From Archangium lipolyticum (GTDB taxonomy: Bacteria; Myxococcota; Myxococcia; Myxococcales; Myxococcaceae), in assembly GCF_024623785.1 (NCBI RefSeq), contig NZ_JANKBZ010000031.1:62001-126000 (forward strand): DNA of 64,000 nt, in the 5' to 3' direction. The notes under the pieces were generated by a model. The model had not been told where the DNA came from, ran no database searches, and was given only the letters and a program-made list of their open reading frames with translations. Below are positions 43,563 to 52,153 of the stretch, one piece after another (the stretch's first letter is position 1; each line of letters starts with the position of its first letter). Both the position numbers and the translations under genes were made by a program.

Positions 43563-44546
43563 ATGGCCCCGGAAAGCCTCGGGAAGGACCGGCGGGAACA
43601 CCCCAAACCACATCGCGGCGCCGGACGCCAACCTTCTGCCGTGGAGGAGCCCCGCCTCCGGGCAGACGGTGGCCTGGTCGCCCCCCGTGGGCCGGGTCCA
43701 GTGGAGGCGGAACTGCTGGGGGAGCTGGGCCCGAGGTGGGAGTCCCGGATGTACCCGCTCCAGGGGGGCGGGACCCTGCGGGTCCTCGAGGGGGGTGAGG
43801 GCCCTCCGGTGGTGCTGCTCCACGGCCGGGGGAACGCGGCGAGCATGTGGTTCCCCCTGCTCCCGGAACTGGCCCGGAAGCACCGGGTGCTGGCGGTGGA
43901 CCTGCCGGGATTTGGGAGCTCCTCGGTGCCCCAGGGGCCGCTGCGGACGGACGAGGACGGGCTGCGCTACTTCGTCGAGCCGGTGGAGGAGGTGCTGTCC
44001 ACGCTGGCTCCAGGGCCGATGACGCTGGTGGGGCACTCGCTGGGCGGGTTGGTGTCGCTGGAACTGGCGCTGAGGGGCCGCGTGCCGGTGGAGCGGCTGG
44101 TCCTGGTGGACGCGATGGGGCTGGGCCCGGAGATGGGGCTGGACGCGCGCCTCTTCTTCCGCGTGGGCCCGGAGCGGGTGGCGCGAGTGCTGGGACCGAA
44201 GCTCTTCGGGCGCATCGCGCCGCTGCCGGACAGTCCGGTGAACCGGCGACTGATGGCGCTGGCCCATGAGCTGCTGACGGTGCCTGGAGGCAGACCCGAG
44301 GCCACGCGCGCCTTCAACTCACTGGTGCCACTCACGGGAGACGTGTTCCACCGCTTCGCGCGGTTGGGCGAGGTGAAGCAGCCCACGCTGCTCTTCTGGG
44401 GCGAGCACGACACGGTGCTGCCCGTGTCACTCGCCGAGGCCGCGCTGAAGCTCATGCCGGGTGCGAGGCTCGTGCGGGTGCCGGCCGGGCACAGTCCGCA
44501 CCTGGAGCAAACGGACGGTTCTTTCTCTGCGGACTGGTTCCGCTGA
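43563..44546 (+). CDS. Alpha/beta hydrolase
   Basis: Up to 327 aa; the fold proper begins around residue 63 (MYPLQGGGTLRVLEGGEGPP). HGRGN oxyanion loop, nucleophile elbow GHSLGG, acid in LLFWGEHDTVLP, catalytic His in VPAGHSPHLEQ. The true start may be a downstream GTG (for example near 43641 or 43701), since the first ~45 residues are unlike the family. Ends 7 nt before a leftover fragment of the neighbouring toxin gene. Confidence 0.8.
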   Translation: MAPESLGKDRREHPKPHRGAGRQPSAVEEPRLRADGGLVAPRGPGPVEAELLGELGPRWESRMYPLQGGGTLRVLEGGEGPPVVLLHGRGNAASMWFPLLPELARKHRVLAVDLPGFGSSSVPQGPLRTDEDGLRYFVEPVEEVLSTLAPGPMTLVGHSLGGLVSLELALRGRVPVERLVLVDAMGLGPEMGLDARLFFRVGPERVARVLGPKLFGRIAPLPDSPVNRRLMALAHELLTVPGGRPEATRAFNSLVPLTGDVFHRFARLGEVKQPTLLFWGEHDTVLPVSLAEAALKLMPGARLVRVPAGHSPHLEQTDGSFSADWFR

Positions 44547-44552
44547 GTGGGT

Positions 44553-44593
44553 CAAAGGCTCACCAGGTTCGACGCCGTTCCGGAGAGGCTCTC
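44553..44593 (-). pseudogene. Remnant 2 of the SitA-like toxin 3' end
   Basis: Directly after the second immunity-like gene, the minus strand reads ESLSGTASNLVSL then TGA, matching the toxin's C-terminal EILSGTASNLARHG for its first ten residues before diverging. Too short to be functional; marks a recombination joint. Confidence 0.65.
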
Positions 44594-44600
44594 GTCTGAA

Positions 44601-45251
44601 TCAGTAGACGATGAAATCGCATTTCTCGATGGCGGCTTTGAACGCCTCTTCCGAGATGCCCAACCGCCTGGCCTCTGCGGGCGCGTAGTAGCTCAAGGCC
44701 ATCGTGGAGCGCGGGTGCTTGATACGTTTCTCCGGACTCTGATCCAACAGGGATGCCAGCGACCTGCCAAACCGGTCCGGCCACTTGAGGTTGCGGAGCT
44801 CGTCGGCTCGACGGACAGGGTCCAGGAGGGTGAAGCAGGGCCACTTGGGAAACCGGAGGGTGCGGGGGTCATCCCCGTGAAAGCGGCACTCGTCCAGGCG
44901 GGCCTCGGTGAAGTCGCAGTCCTCGATGGCGCCCATCTGGTACTCCGGTTCCTTCCCGTACTCTGGCCAGTGCCCGAAGTCGCACCCCGACAGGCGCCCC
45001 TTGAACCGACAGCCCTTCAGCGAGGCTCTTATCCACTGTTGATGGTTCTTCAATTCCTGCTTCACCTCGAAGGTGCAGTCGATGAACCGGACGTCACGGA
45101 TGAACAGGTTGCTGGCGGCCACCTTCAGCACAAGGGTGCAGTTCTTCAGCGTCAGCTCGCGGCCCAGGAAGTAGATGGCGCCCTTGTACGTCAATTCCAG
45201 CCGCTCGTCCTTGAGCTGCTTGTTCTCGTAGAAGACTTTTCTGGCAATCAT
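44601..45251 (-). CDS. Immunity-like protein, paralogue of the next gene upstream (second copy)
   Basis: 216 aa, no signal peptide. Beta-rich, with pentapeptide-like strands (FIDCTFEVKQELKNHQQW, SLKGCRFKGRLSGCDFG, EDCDFTEARLDECRFHGD). Close paralogue of the protein at 45354-45986, most alike in the central ~100 residues and different at both ends (LYKGAIYFLGRELT... versus ...). It lies downstream of a SitA-like toxin gene, the position of sitI immunity genes. Preceded by a leftover toxin 3' end. Confidence 0.7.
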   Translation of the reverse strand: MIARKVFYENKQLKDERLELTYKGAIYFLGRELTLKNCTLVLKVAASNLFIRDVRFIDCTFEVKQELKNHQQWIRASLKGCRFKGRLSGCDFGHWPEYGKEPEYQMGAIEDCDFTEARLDECRFHGDDPRTLRFPKWPCFTLLDPVRRADELRNLKWPDRFGRSLASLLDQSPEKRIKHPRSTMALSYYAPAEARRLGISEEAFKAAIEKCDFIVY

Positions 45252-45262
45252 CCGCAGTTTCT

Positions 45263-45346
45263 CTAGAAGGTGAGCATCCGGAAGAACTCGCCCGCCATAC
45301 GCCAGCCATGCCGCGCCAATCTCAATGCCGTTCCCGAAAGTATCGC
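45263..45346 (-). pseudogene. Remnant 1 of the SitA-like toxin 3' end
   Basis: An 84-nt minus-strand stretch reads AILSGTALRLARHGWRMAGE then FFRMLTF and a TAG stop. Of the last 26 residues of the intact toxin (from ILSGTASNL to MLTF), 23 are the same. It sits between the two immunity-like genes, right after the stop of the first one, and no start or upstream part is present. Confidence 0.85.
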
Positions 45347-45353
45347 GGCTGCA

Positions 45354-45986
45354 TCAATAGACGATGAAATCGAATTGCTCGATGACGGCTCTTATCTCTT
45401 CCGGGGTGGTCTCAAACTGCCTGGCAATAGTAGGAGCATATTCAGTCAAGGATCTGGTGGCGAATGGACGCTTGTGGAGGTTCTCCACGACCACACGGCC
45501 GAACCGGCCCGGCCACTTGACCCTGCTCAGCTCAGAGGCTCGTCCAACAGGCTCCAGAATGGTGAAGCAGGGCCACTTGGGAAAGCGCATCGTGGCAGGG
45601 TCGGAGCCCATGATGCGGCAGCCGTCCAGGCGGGCTTCTGAGAAGTCGCAGTCCTCGATGGCTCCCATCTGGTACTCCGGTCCATCCCCATACTCTGGCC
45701 AGTGCCCGAAGTCACACCCTGACAGCCGCCCCTTGAACCGGCAGCCCTTCAGGGACGCACCTATCCACTGTTGATGGTTCTTCAACTCCTGCTTCACTTC
45801 GAAGGTGCAGTCGATGAACCGGGCTTGATTGATGATCAGGCGACTGGCGGGAACTTTCAGGACGACGGTGCAGTGGCGCAGCGTCAGGTTGGTGCTGAGA
45901 TAGTAGAGCGAGTTCTTGTCAGTCAGCTCCAACCGCTCGTTTTCGATCTCCTGATTCTTGTAGATGACGTTCTCAAGCCACGCCAT
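45354..45986 (-). CDS. Immunity-like protein, first copy, next to the toxin
   Basis: 210 aa, no signal peptide. Same architecture as the 44601-45251 protein: MAWLENVIYKNQEIENERLE start, central block identical over long runs (FIDCTFEVKQELKNHQQW; DFGHWPEYG; YQMGAIEDCDF), C-terminus FDFIVY in both. Starts 11 nt after the toxin stop, so it is most likely co-transcribed and is the cognate immunity candidate. Confidence 0.75.
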   Translation of the reverse strand: MAWLENVIYKNQEIENERLELTDKNSLYYLSTNLTLRHCTVVLKVPASRLIINQARFIDCTFEVKQELKNHQQWIGASLKGCRFKGRLSGCDFGHWPEYGDGPEYQMGAIEDCDFSEARLDGCRIMGSDPATMRFPKWPCFTILEPVGRASELSRVKWPGRFGRVVVENLHKRPFATRSLTEYAPTIARQFETTPEEIRAVIEQFDFIVY

Positions 45987-45997
45987 GTCAGTCCCCT

Positions 45998-47656
45998 TCA
46001 GAAAGTGAGCATCCGGAAGAACTCGCCCGCCATACGCCGGCCATGCCGCGCCAGATTCGACGCCGTCCCGGAGAGAATCTCGTACTGGCGATTGTTTTTC
46101 GGGTCAATCACGTCGACACCCTCGTGGCGGAATCGAAGGATCCCCTCGAACTGCTTTTTCACCTGAGCATGCACGAAGCGGCCCCGGGCCTCGCGCTCCA
46201 GCAGGTGCGCCAGCCAATACTCGCCCTTCTCGAGGGCGTCGTCGATGGCCTTGGCTTCCTTATCCGAGAGCCTGTGTCGCCCCCAGAGTTGGGCCGCCTC
46301 GGTCACCGCCATCTGGAGCATGTCACCCACCTCGTCCTCGGCCGGGATGTCGTGGATGGACTTGCCCGGAGGCAGGTGCCACCTCTGCCCATCGGGCAGA
46401 ATCACCTGCTGGTTGCCTCCCCGGTGACGGATGGCGACGGTGCCCGAGGCGCCACCTCCAGAGGACGCCCCGCCGCCCCGCCCCTTCTTGAGCATCACCA
46501 CCGCCAGAGGGCCGTGCGAGGTGGCCGCCACCGTCTCCACCGCCGCCACCGCCCGCGCCAGCGCGCCCTCCTGGGCCGCCAGGGTTTCCACCCGCTCCAG
46601 CACCGCCGCCCCCCCCTGCGCCTGCCATCGCGCATTGGCCACGCCATAGCCCGGCAGCGCGCGCACCCGCACCGCCACGTCCCCCAGCGTGCGCCCCGTC
46701 AACGCCCCCACCGCCAGAATCATCGCCCGCGCCGCGTCCGTGCCCAGCACCCGGGCGAAGCCCTCGCCCGCCTCGCGCAGCTCGCCGAAGGTGGTGGCCT
46801 CGTGCGCCCGGGTCGCCATGGCCGCCCAGCCGTCCATCAGCCCCCACAGGGTGTCCACCCCCAGCCAAGCCACCAGCGCGACCGACAGCCCGGCGGCCAC
46901 CAGCTTGGTCGTCGGCTCGGGCACCAGCCAGAGCGCCAGGTACGCCCCGAGCGTCCACATGCACGAGGCCACCAGCACCTGCGGGTCCAACTCCCGTCCC
47001 AGCGCCTGCTTCGTCTCCTCCAGCACCGAGCCAAAGGACAGGGCGAGCGCCAGCGTCCGCCGGTCGTCCGCCTTGAGGTAGGGCGCGTCGTCCAGCAGGC
47101 GCAGGCAGTCGCCGCCTCCCTGGCCACGGGCGCACCACGCCAGGTAGTGGCGGCGCACGGCCTCGTTCGCCTCGGTCGTCAGGCCGCCCTCCTCGTCCAT
47201 GGGCACCAGCGACAGCACGCTGCCCTTGTACACCTCGGCCACCCACGTCCCACTCCTCTGCTCCCATTCCGGGTGCTGCTCCACCTGTCCCTTCAGCCAC
47301 TCGCGCGCGGCCTCCCGGGGGCTCTTGCCGTCAAGCTGTGTCCTCCGGGCGTTGTCCCGCACCGCGCGCAGGAAGTCTTCCCGGCTCACCAGCACGGCTC
47401 GGCTGGCGCCCGAGCCCGGCTCCAGCACCACCACCTCGTACTGCACCCCTCCCTCCTGGCCCACACCCGCCTGCGCGAAGGACTCCTGCTTGGGTGCCGC
47501 TGGGGGCGAGAGCGACAAGGGGCGCCTGCTCCCCATCAGCATGCCGCCCGGCGGGTGTCCCGTGGCACATGCCGCGAGGAGCAAAAGGACGGGCAGCATC
47601 CAGCAACGATGCGGCAGCAGGCCCACCTGGTGGGGACTCTTCCGACGGGCAAACAT
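45998..47656 (-). CDS. SitA-like polymorphic toxin lipoprotein
   Basis: 552 aa from ATG 47656 (GGAAGAGG upstream); a longer ATG at 47767 adds 37 residues before the signal. Lipoprotein signal LPVLLLLAAC with lipobox Cys30. The middle carries a hydrophobic cluster of two to three helices (LGAYLALWLVPEPTTKLVAA; GLSVALVAWLGVDTLWGLM) and Ala-rich helices. The C-terminal ~60 residues, with VIDPKNNRQYEILSG then LARHGRRMAGEFF, resemble the D-x(n)-ExK-type restriction-fold toxin tips, though the Lys is Leu here. In Myxococcus, SitA lipoproteins are moved between kin by TraAB outer-membrane exchange. Toxin activity is inferred. Confidence 0.72.
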   Translation of the reverse strand: MFARRKSPHQVGLLPHRCWMLPVLLLLAACATGHPPGGMLMGSRRPLSLSPPAAPKQESFAQAGVGQEGGVQYEVVVLEPGSGASRAVLVSREDFLRAVRDNARRTQLDGKSPREAAREWLKGQVEQHPEWEQRSGTWVAEVYKGSVLSLVPMDEEGGLTTEANEAVRRHYLAWCARGQGGGDCLRLLDDAPYLKADDRRTLALALSFGSVLEETKQALGRELDPQVLVASCMWTLGAYLALWLVPEPTTKLVAAGLSVALVAWLGVDTLWGLMDGWAAMATRAHEATTFGELREAGEGFARVLGTDAARAMILAVGALTGRTLGDVAVRVRALPGYGVANARWQAQGGAAVLERVETLAAQEGALARAVAAVETVAATSHGPLAVVMLKKGRGGGASSGGGASGTVAIRHRGGNQQVILPDGQRWHLPPGKSIHDIPAEDEVGDMLQMAVTEAAQLWGRHRLSDKEAKAIDDALEKGEYWLAHLLEREARGRFVHAQVKKQFEGILRFRHEGVDVIDPKNNRQYEILSGTASNLARHGRRMAGEFFRMLTF

Positions 47657-47837
47657 GCCGCACCTCTTCCGCCAACCGCTGGGGGCTGGCGCGGGTTGTT
47701 TCCCGGAGTACACGGAAGCCCGGATGCGGTCGTCAAGCCAATGGGTAGGGAGAGGAGTGGAGGACATAAAGGTGGACTTCAGCGGGGATGGGCTTGAGCT
47801 GGTTCACGTAGAGGGTGGCTGGACGTACCTCCCACTC

Positions 47838-47975
47838 AGGACGTCAGTGCGTCCGAGCTGGTCGGGCTGCTGGTGGACGCCGAGTGGATGCAGCGGGAGA
47901 ACCGCGAGCTGTCCCTGCGGTTGAAGAACGCGAAGCTGCGGTAGCCGGCGTGCGTGGAGGACATCGACCTCAAAT
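47838..47975 (+). pseudogene. istB: IS21-family istB remnant with in-frame TAG
   Basis: In the frame of 47843 the sequence reads SASELVGLLVDAEWMQRENR then ELSLRLKNAKLR, a TAG at 47942-47944, then PACVEDID. This matches the N-terminal helper-domain end of IstB ATPases (LLVxAExxyRENRxLxRLLKxAKLR, then ACVEDID), with the stop standing where Gln or similar is expected. The ATPase core and istA are missing. Confidence 0.65.
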
Positions 47976-48495
47976 CACTCCCAGCAACCTGCAAACGGAG
48001 CACTGTTACCGCACACGCTTGTTGATGGAGATTTAGCCCGGCTGGTTGATGGGCATCGATGAAGATGAGCGGGCCTGGAGCAGGCCCGGTGATGGAGCCC
48101 TCATCATCCATGCGAGCGGGGAGGGCACGGCCGATGAGGGTCCATGGCTGGGGGTCCAACTGGTGCGCTGCTGCTGGCGTTGGACTCGCATCAGATTGGG
48201 ACTGACGGCGTCGACGTGCCGTTGAGGCCGAGGGTCCCGGCCGGTGCCGTCAGCGGCTCCCGCCAGCCAGGGGGCGGGCAGCAGCCATGGCCCGCGGAGC
48301 ACGAGTCGGACTCCATGCCGTGAGGGTCGACTGCATGTGCTGCCTCCGGTGAGGCCCTGTCGGCTCCGGGGCCGACAGGGCCTGGGCGCAGGACATACCT
48401 TGAGCGTGCCCGGCCCAGAGCGGAGCGGGAAGGGGACTTGTCGGGTGGGTGAAGCTGTCGGGCCCTGGGCTCGAGGTCTGTCCCTCACCCGCCGA
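47976..48495. other. Non-coding or degenerate stretch
   Basis: No supported gene. Codon-like order is weak in all frames and no recognised motif was found. It is bounded by two gene fragments, so it is probably decayed mobile or defence DNA. Confidence 0.6.
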
Positions 48496-48616
48496 GAAGT
48501 GGGTTCGCGCCGTGAACCACCACGGCGGTTTTGGCACCTGGGCGTTCATGGTCTGCAAGGAGCCCAACCGGCTTGGCGAGATGCTCGACGCGTTCAAGGT
48601 GGACATGGCCGCGTAG
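48496..48616 (+). pseudogene. C-terminal remnant resembling a DEAD-box/type III restriction-type helicase
   Basis: Reads EKWVRAVNHHGGFGTWAFMV then CKEPNRLGEMLDAFKVDMAA and a TAG stop (48614-48616). The AVNxHGGFGxWAF motif is found near the C-termini of a family of DEAD/DEAH helicases associated with restriction systems. No upstream coding sequence survives. Confidence 0.45.
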
Positions 48617-48783
48617 AGAAGAAGTCACAAGGCCAGGCGCACTTCATCGAGGCAGGCCACTGGCCGCTGCCGGGTCGAACCTCAACGCGCGACCGCGTCT
48701 CCGTGCTCATGTTTGGAGCTCCATACTGAGGCCGACATCTTAGCTTGGCCGCGGCAATCTGTCTTGTTAGGTTACCTCGCGCC

Positions 48784-49701
48784 ATGCGGAACCTCCTACT
48801 TTTCCGGTCTGCCTTGCTTCTTGTCCTCGTGGCCACTGAGGCCATGGCCAAGGAACACGAACCTGTTGAGCGGAGCATCTACCTCTCTGACCACCCAAGG
48901 AGCGAAGCGCCCAACGTGTACGTCGCTGGTCGCATCGCGACCATCCTCCGCTTCGAGCAGCCCTGTGACCCGGAGCGGACGAAGATGCTGGGCTGGGAAG
49001 GTCGCTTCGAGCCCTTGCTGGTTGGAGGGAAATCCGTGGTCCTGGTGCCACTCCTGGATCTTCAGCCTGAAGACCGCCTGCTGCTGCTGGTAACGCTCTC
49101 GGACGGAACGGAGCTACCCTTCACCGTGACCTCACGGAAGCAGCTCGTCACCGACCGGGACGGAGATCAACAGATCAACGTGTTCCGCGACCGCAAGGCA
49201 CCGGATGCGGTGCTCGCGTCCCTCTATGACTCCCTCGGAAGGGAACGGGAACTCAGGGAAGAAGTCGAACGCTACCGGAAAGAGGACTCCGTAGACCACG
49301 CGCTCGCCGCGCTTTTATTGAAGGGCGCTGTAGGGATGACACCTTTCCTTCCCAGGCGCTCCTGGGTGCTCAAAGGTGATGGGGTGGACATGGAACTCCA
49401 AACCTTTCGAAGCAAGCACAAGGCCGCGGTCGTGTTCCGCATCACGAACAAGAATCCAGACGAATCCTGGAAGTTTCGGGAGGCCCGCCTCGTGAATCCG
49501 CACACGGGACAGTCGCGGCCGTTCGCGCTCCGCCTGGAGCGGGACTCGATATCCCCAGGAGCTTCGGGTGGTATCGCGGTCGTCGCCGACAAGAGTGCAT
49601 TCACCTCGGAGGAAGTGACCGACCAACTCGTCCTCCAACTCTTCCAGTCTGACGGGCTGCAGCAGGCTTACGTGGTCCTGGAACGGCCGATCGGGCGTTA
49701 G
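48784..49701 (+). CDS. DUF2381 family exported protein
   Basis: 305 aa. Signal peptide (LLLFRSALLLVLVATEAMA). The central blocks RIATILRFEQPCDPERTKML, GWEGRFEPLLVGGKSVVLVP and LLLLVTLSDGTELPFTV mark the myxobacterial DUF2381 paralogue family, which is often near kinases in other members. C-terminal part is beta-rich. Followed 14 nt later by a small lipoprotein gene on the same strand. Confidence 0.82.
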   Translation: MRNLLLFRSALLLVLVATEAMAKEHEPVERSIYLSDHPRSEAPNVYVAGRIATILRFEQPCDPERTKMLGWEGRFEPLLVGGKSVVLVPLLDLQPEDRLLLLVTLSDGTELPFTVTSRKQLVTDRDGDQQINVFRDRKAPDAVLASLYDSLGRERELREEVERYRKEDSVDHALAALLLKGAVGMTPFLPRRSWVLKGDGVDMELQTFRSKHKAAVVFRITNKNPDESWKFREARLVNPHTGQSRPFALRLERDSISPGASGGIAVVADKSAFTSEEVTDQLVLQLFQSDGLQQAYVVLERPIGR

Positions 49702-49715
49702 TAGATCCAGTCGCC

Positions 49716-50207
49716 ATGATCATGAATCGAGCGTTCGTCCTCTGCTCCGCCATCCTGCTCGGCACCTGCTGGGGCTGCGCGACTTCCGGCGGCGTGGCCT
49801 TGCGACCGGACGGGACCCCAGGACCACAGGAATGCCCAGCGAAGGCGCTGGAGGCAATGCGCATTCTGCGCTTGCACGTGGGCGATGGAGCCATGGTGGA
49901 TCTCGACGTGAACCAGGCCGACGTCAGCCCCATCAGGCTGTACGACGGACCCCTTGAGAGCATGCTGAACGATGACCTCGGGCCGCTCGAATCGCCCACC
50001 CGGCTTTACGGGCAGGTCTGGACGGGGGGGCCGCAGGTCGTCATCCGCTATTACGAGGCCCACCCTCCGAATGGTGACAAGATCCCCATCTGCGCGGTGG
50101 CCCGGCTCGCGAAAGGCCAGCTCAAAAAGCTGCCCGGGTCCGTGCCGGGCATGGCCATCGTCGAGTTCTCGGTCGCGGGGGTCTACGTCGTCGACTCGTT
50201 CCGCTAG
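49716..50207 (+). CDS. Small lipoprotein of unknown function
   Basis: 163 aa. Signal with lipobox CWGCATS (Cys21); an alternative ATG at 49722 is also possible. The mature part is mixed alpha/beta with no family recognised. Follows the DUF2381 gene closely and probably shares its transcript. Confidence 0.65.
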   Translation: MIMNRAFVLCSAILLGTCWGCATSGGVALRPDGTPGPQECPAKALEAMRILRLHVGDGAMVDLDVNQADVSPIRLYDGPLESMLNDDLGPLESPTRLYGQVWTGGPQVVIRYYEAHPPNGDKIPICAVARLAKGQLKKLPGSVPGMAIVEFSVAGVYVVDSFR

Positions 50208-50335
50208 CGGGTGACAGACACCCTCTCCACACCCCAGGACATGAGGGCAACTGTCCTGGGAGGACAGCATAAAGAGTTCTACTCAAGAGGTCATGCGGTG
50301 ATAGGGTCGTGCCGGACAAAACATGGAGCCCCTTC

Positions 50336-50767
50336 ATGCAGATCACGACCTGGTTCATCGCGAAAAAAGAAGAGGTGGAGGCGCTCGAGTCGATCGTCAC
50401 GACCGAGGAGCACTCCCCGGAGGACTGGACGCACCTCGAGATCCCGCTCATCGAGATGGAGCTGATGGCCCTGTCCGCCGCGCTCCGGGGAACGGAAGAC
50501 ATCACCGGCGAGCGCACCCTGGAGGATCCGCTCATCTTCCGGGAGGAAGACGGGTTGATCATCGCGCGCGTGGTGGAGCCCTTCATCCAGATGCTGGCGC
50601 GTGTGAAGGACGCGGACGTGCCCGGCCTCACCCAGGCCTGGGCGGAACGGATCGACCAGGAGAACCACGCGCCGGAGGAACTGCGCGAATTCCTCTCGGA
50701 GATGGTGAAGTTCGCCCGGCAGGCGGTGGCGCGTCGCAGCCCGGTGCTGTCGCTCGCGACATTCTGA
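50336..50767 (+). CDS. Unknown small acidic cytoplasmic protein
   Basis: 143 aa from ATG 50336 (GGAG 8 nt upstream); a GTG at 50309 would lengthen it by nine residues. No signal or membrane segment. Glu/Leu-rich helices, including EVEALESIVTTEEHSPEDWT and LREFLSEMVKFARQAVARRS. Not recognised; its size and isolated place near decayed defence genes leave a role open. Confidence 0.6.
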   Translation: MQITTWFIAKKEEVEALESIVTTEEHSPEDWTHLEIPLIEMELMALSAALRGTEDITGERTLEDPLIFREEDGLIIARVVEPFIQMLARVKDADVPGLTQAWAERIDQENHAPEELREFLSEMVKFARQAVARRSPVLSLATF

Positions 50768-50848
50768 TGTGGGTTTGAGAGGGTGTCAGTCAGGAGCCCG
50801 CGCCTGTAACGTCCATGAGAACCTTGTCCCCTTCACCCGGAGGCACTC

Positions 50849-52153
50849 ATGACCCGCGGACCCAAGACACCCGAGCAGGACCGTTCCGAGGGAACCACCC
50901 GCCCCCGGGGTTATGAGCAGGTGGACAAGCTCTCCGTCCCCCTCCCCCACGGCACCGAAGTCACGACCCGCGTGGAGCGTGTGGCCGGTGACCGGCACAT
51001 CCCCCAGGGCGTCGTGGGCCGCGTGGTGCGCGCCCGTGGCGGCGGCTTCGACGTCCAGGTCGTCGGCGTCGGCGAGCTCTGGTACGCCCGCGATGAGCTG
51101 GTGCCTCGCAAGCCGGGTCAGCTCCAGTTCGCCCTCCGGCGCGCCGCCACCTGGGATGCCCTCCGTCCGTGCGTCGTCGTGGAGACCGTGGTCGGCTCTC
51201 AGGCCTGGGGCCTCGCCAACGAGTCCTCCGACGTCGACCTGCGCGGCGTCTTCGGCCTCCCCCTCCCCTGGCACTTCGGCCTCGCCGACAAGCCGCGGGA
51301 TCTCGTCAGCGCCGACGGCAGTCACACCTACTGGGAGCTCTCCAAGGCCGTGGAGCAGGCCCTGCGCGCCGACCCCAACACCCTCGAGATGCTCTTCGTC
51401 CCCAGCGCCCGCGCCTCGGACCCGCTCGGCGAGTGGCTCCTCGCCGAGCGCGATGCCTTCGTCTCCAAGGCCATCTTCGGCAGCTTCGGCCGGTACGCCA
51501 TGAGCCAGCTCGACAAGCTCACGCGCAGCCAGCGCCTCGCCGAGCACCGCGACCTGGTCCTCGAATGGTTGTGCGAGGAGCCCGCGCCAGGTCTCGACGA
51601 GGTGGCCCGAAGGCTCGCCGCCATCTCCCCGCGCTCCGCCCCCACTCCCGAGGACGGGCTGCTCGCGGCCAAGACGTACCTCAAGCAGCTCTACCGCTCG
51701 CTCTCGGACCAGGGCCTCATCGAGGCCAACGACTTCGCCGCCCTCACCCGCTACGCGCGCAGTGGTGGCGGCCGTCCCCCGAGCGCTCGCGAGCTGCGCC
51801 CGAAGAACGCCTACAACCTGCTGCGCCTGGTGGTGCTCGCCACCGGGTGGTTGCGCGACGGTGTCCCCACCTTCGAGGTCTCCGGACACCACAAGGCTCG
51901 CATGCTCGACATCAAGGCCGGGCACGTCCCGCTGGAGGAGGTGCTGCGCGACGCCGAGGCCCTCGCACCCGAGCTGGAAGAGGCCCACCGCACCAGCCGG
52001 CTGCCGCAGTTCCCTGATTACGGACGCGCGGACAGGCTGCTGAGGCGCGTGGGCGAGGAGCTCGCGCGCCGGTGGGTCATGCGCGAGCCCGGGCCTCTCG
52101 GCCGCGACGCTCCCGCGCCGCCGGCCGTCGAATGGACGGAGGAGCAGTCATGA
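50849..52153 (+). CDS. RlaP-like DNA-polymerase-beta superfamily nucleotidyltransferase with N-terminal SH3-like domain
   Basis: 434 aa. Residues ~30-90 look like a KOW/SH3-type small barrel (PQGVVGRVVRARGGGFDVQV). Nucleotidyltransferase core from ~105: GSQAWGLANESSDVDLRGVF with GS at 117-118 and DVD at 128-130. Helical C-terminal domain with conserved ARELRPKNAYNLLRLVV and HKARMLDIKAGHV. Similar to RlaP-type enzymes linked with RNA-repair systems. Next gene overlaps by 4 nt (ATGA). Confidence 0.78.
   Translation: MTRGPKTPEQDRSEGTTRPRGYEQVDKLSVPLPHGTEVTTRVERVAGDRHIPQGVVGRVVRARGGGFDVQVVGVGELWYARDELVPRKPGQLQFALRRAATWDALRPCVVVETVVGSQAWGLANESSDVDLRGVFGLPLPWHFGLADKPRDLVSADGSHTYWELSKAVEQALRADPNTLEMLFVPSARASDPLGEWLLAERDAFVSKAIFGSFGRYAMSQLDKLTRSQRLAEHRDLVLEWLCEEPAPGLDEVARRLAAISPRSAPTPEDGLLAAKTYLKQLYRSLSDQGLIEANDFAALTRYARSGGGRPPSARELRPKNAYNLLRLVVLATGWLRDGVPTFEVSGHHKARMLDIKAGHVPLEEVLRDAEALAPELEEAHRTSRLPQFPDYGRADRLLRRVGEELARRWVMREPGPLGRDAPAPPAVEWTEEQS

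Noticed and set aside
47815-48036. Small plus-strand frame at 47815-48036
   Set aside because: It is out of frame with the istB remnant it overlaps and has no SD or family features.
48033-48488. Minus-strand frame at 48033-48488
   Set aside because: Arg/Pro/Ser-rich with no motif; lies in decayed DNA.
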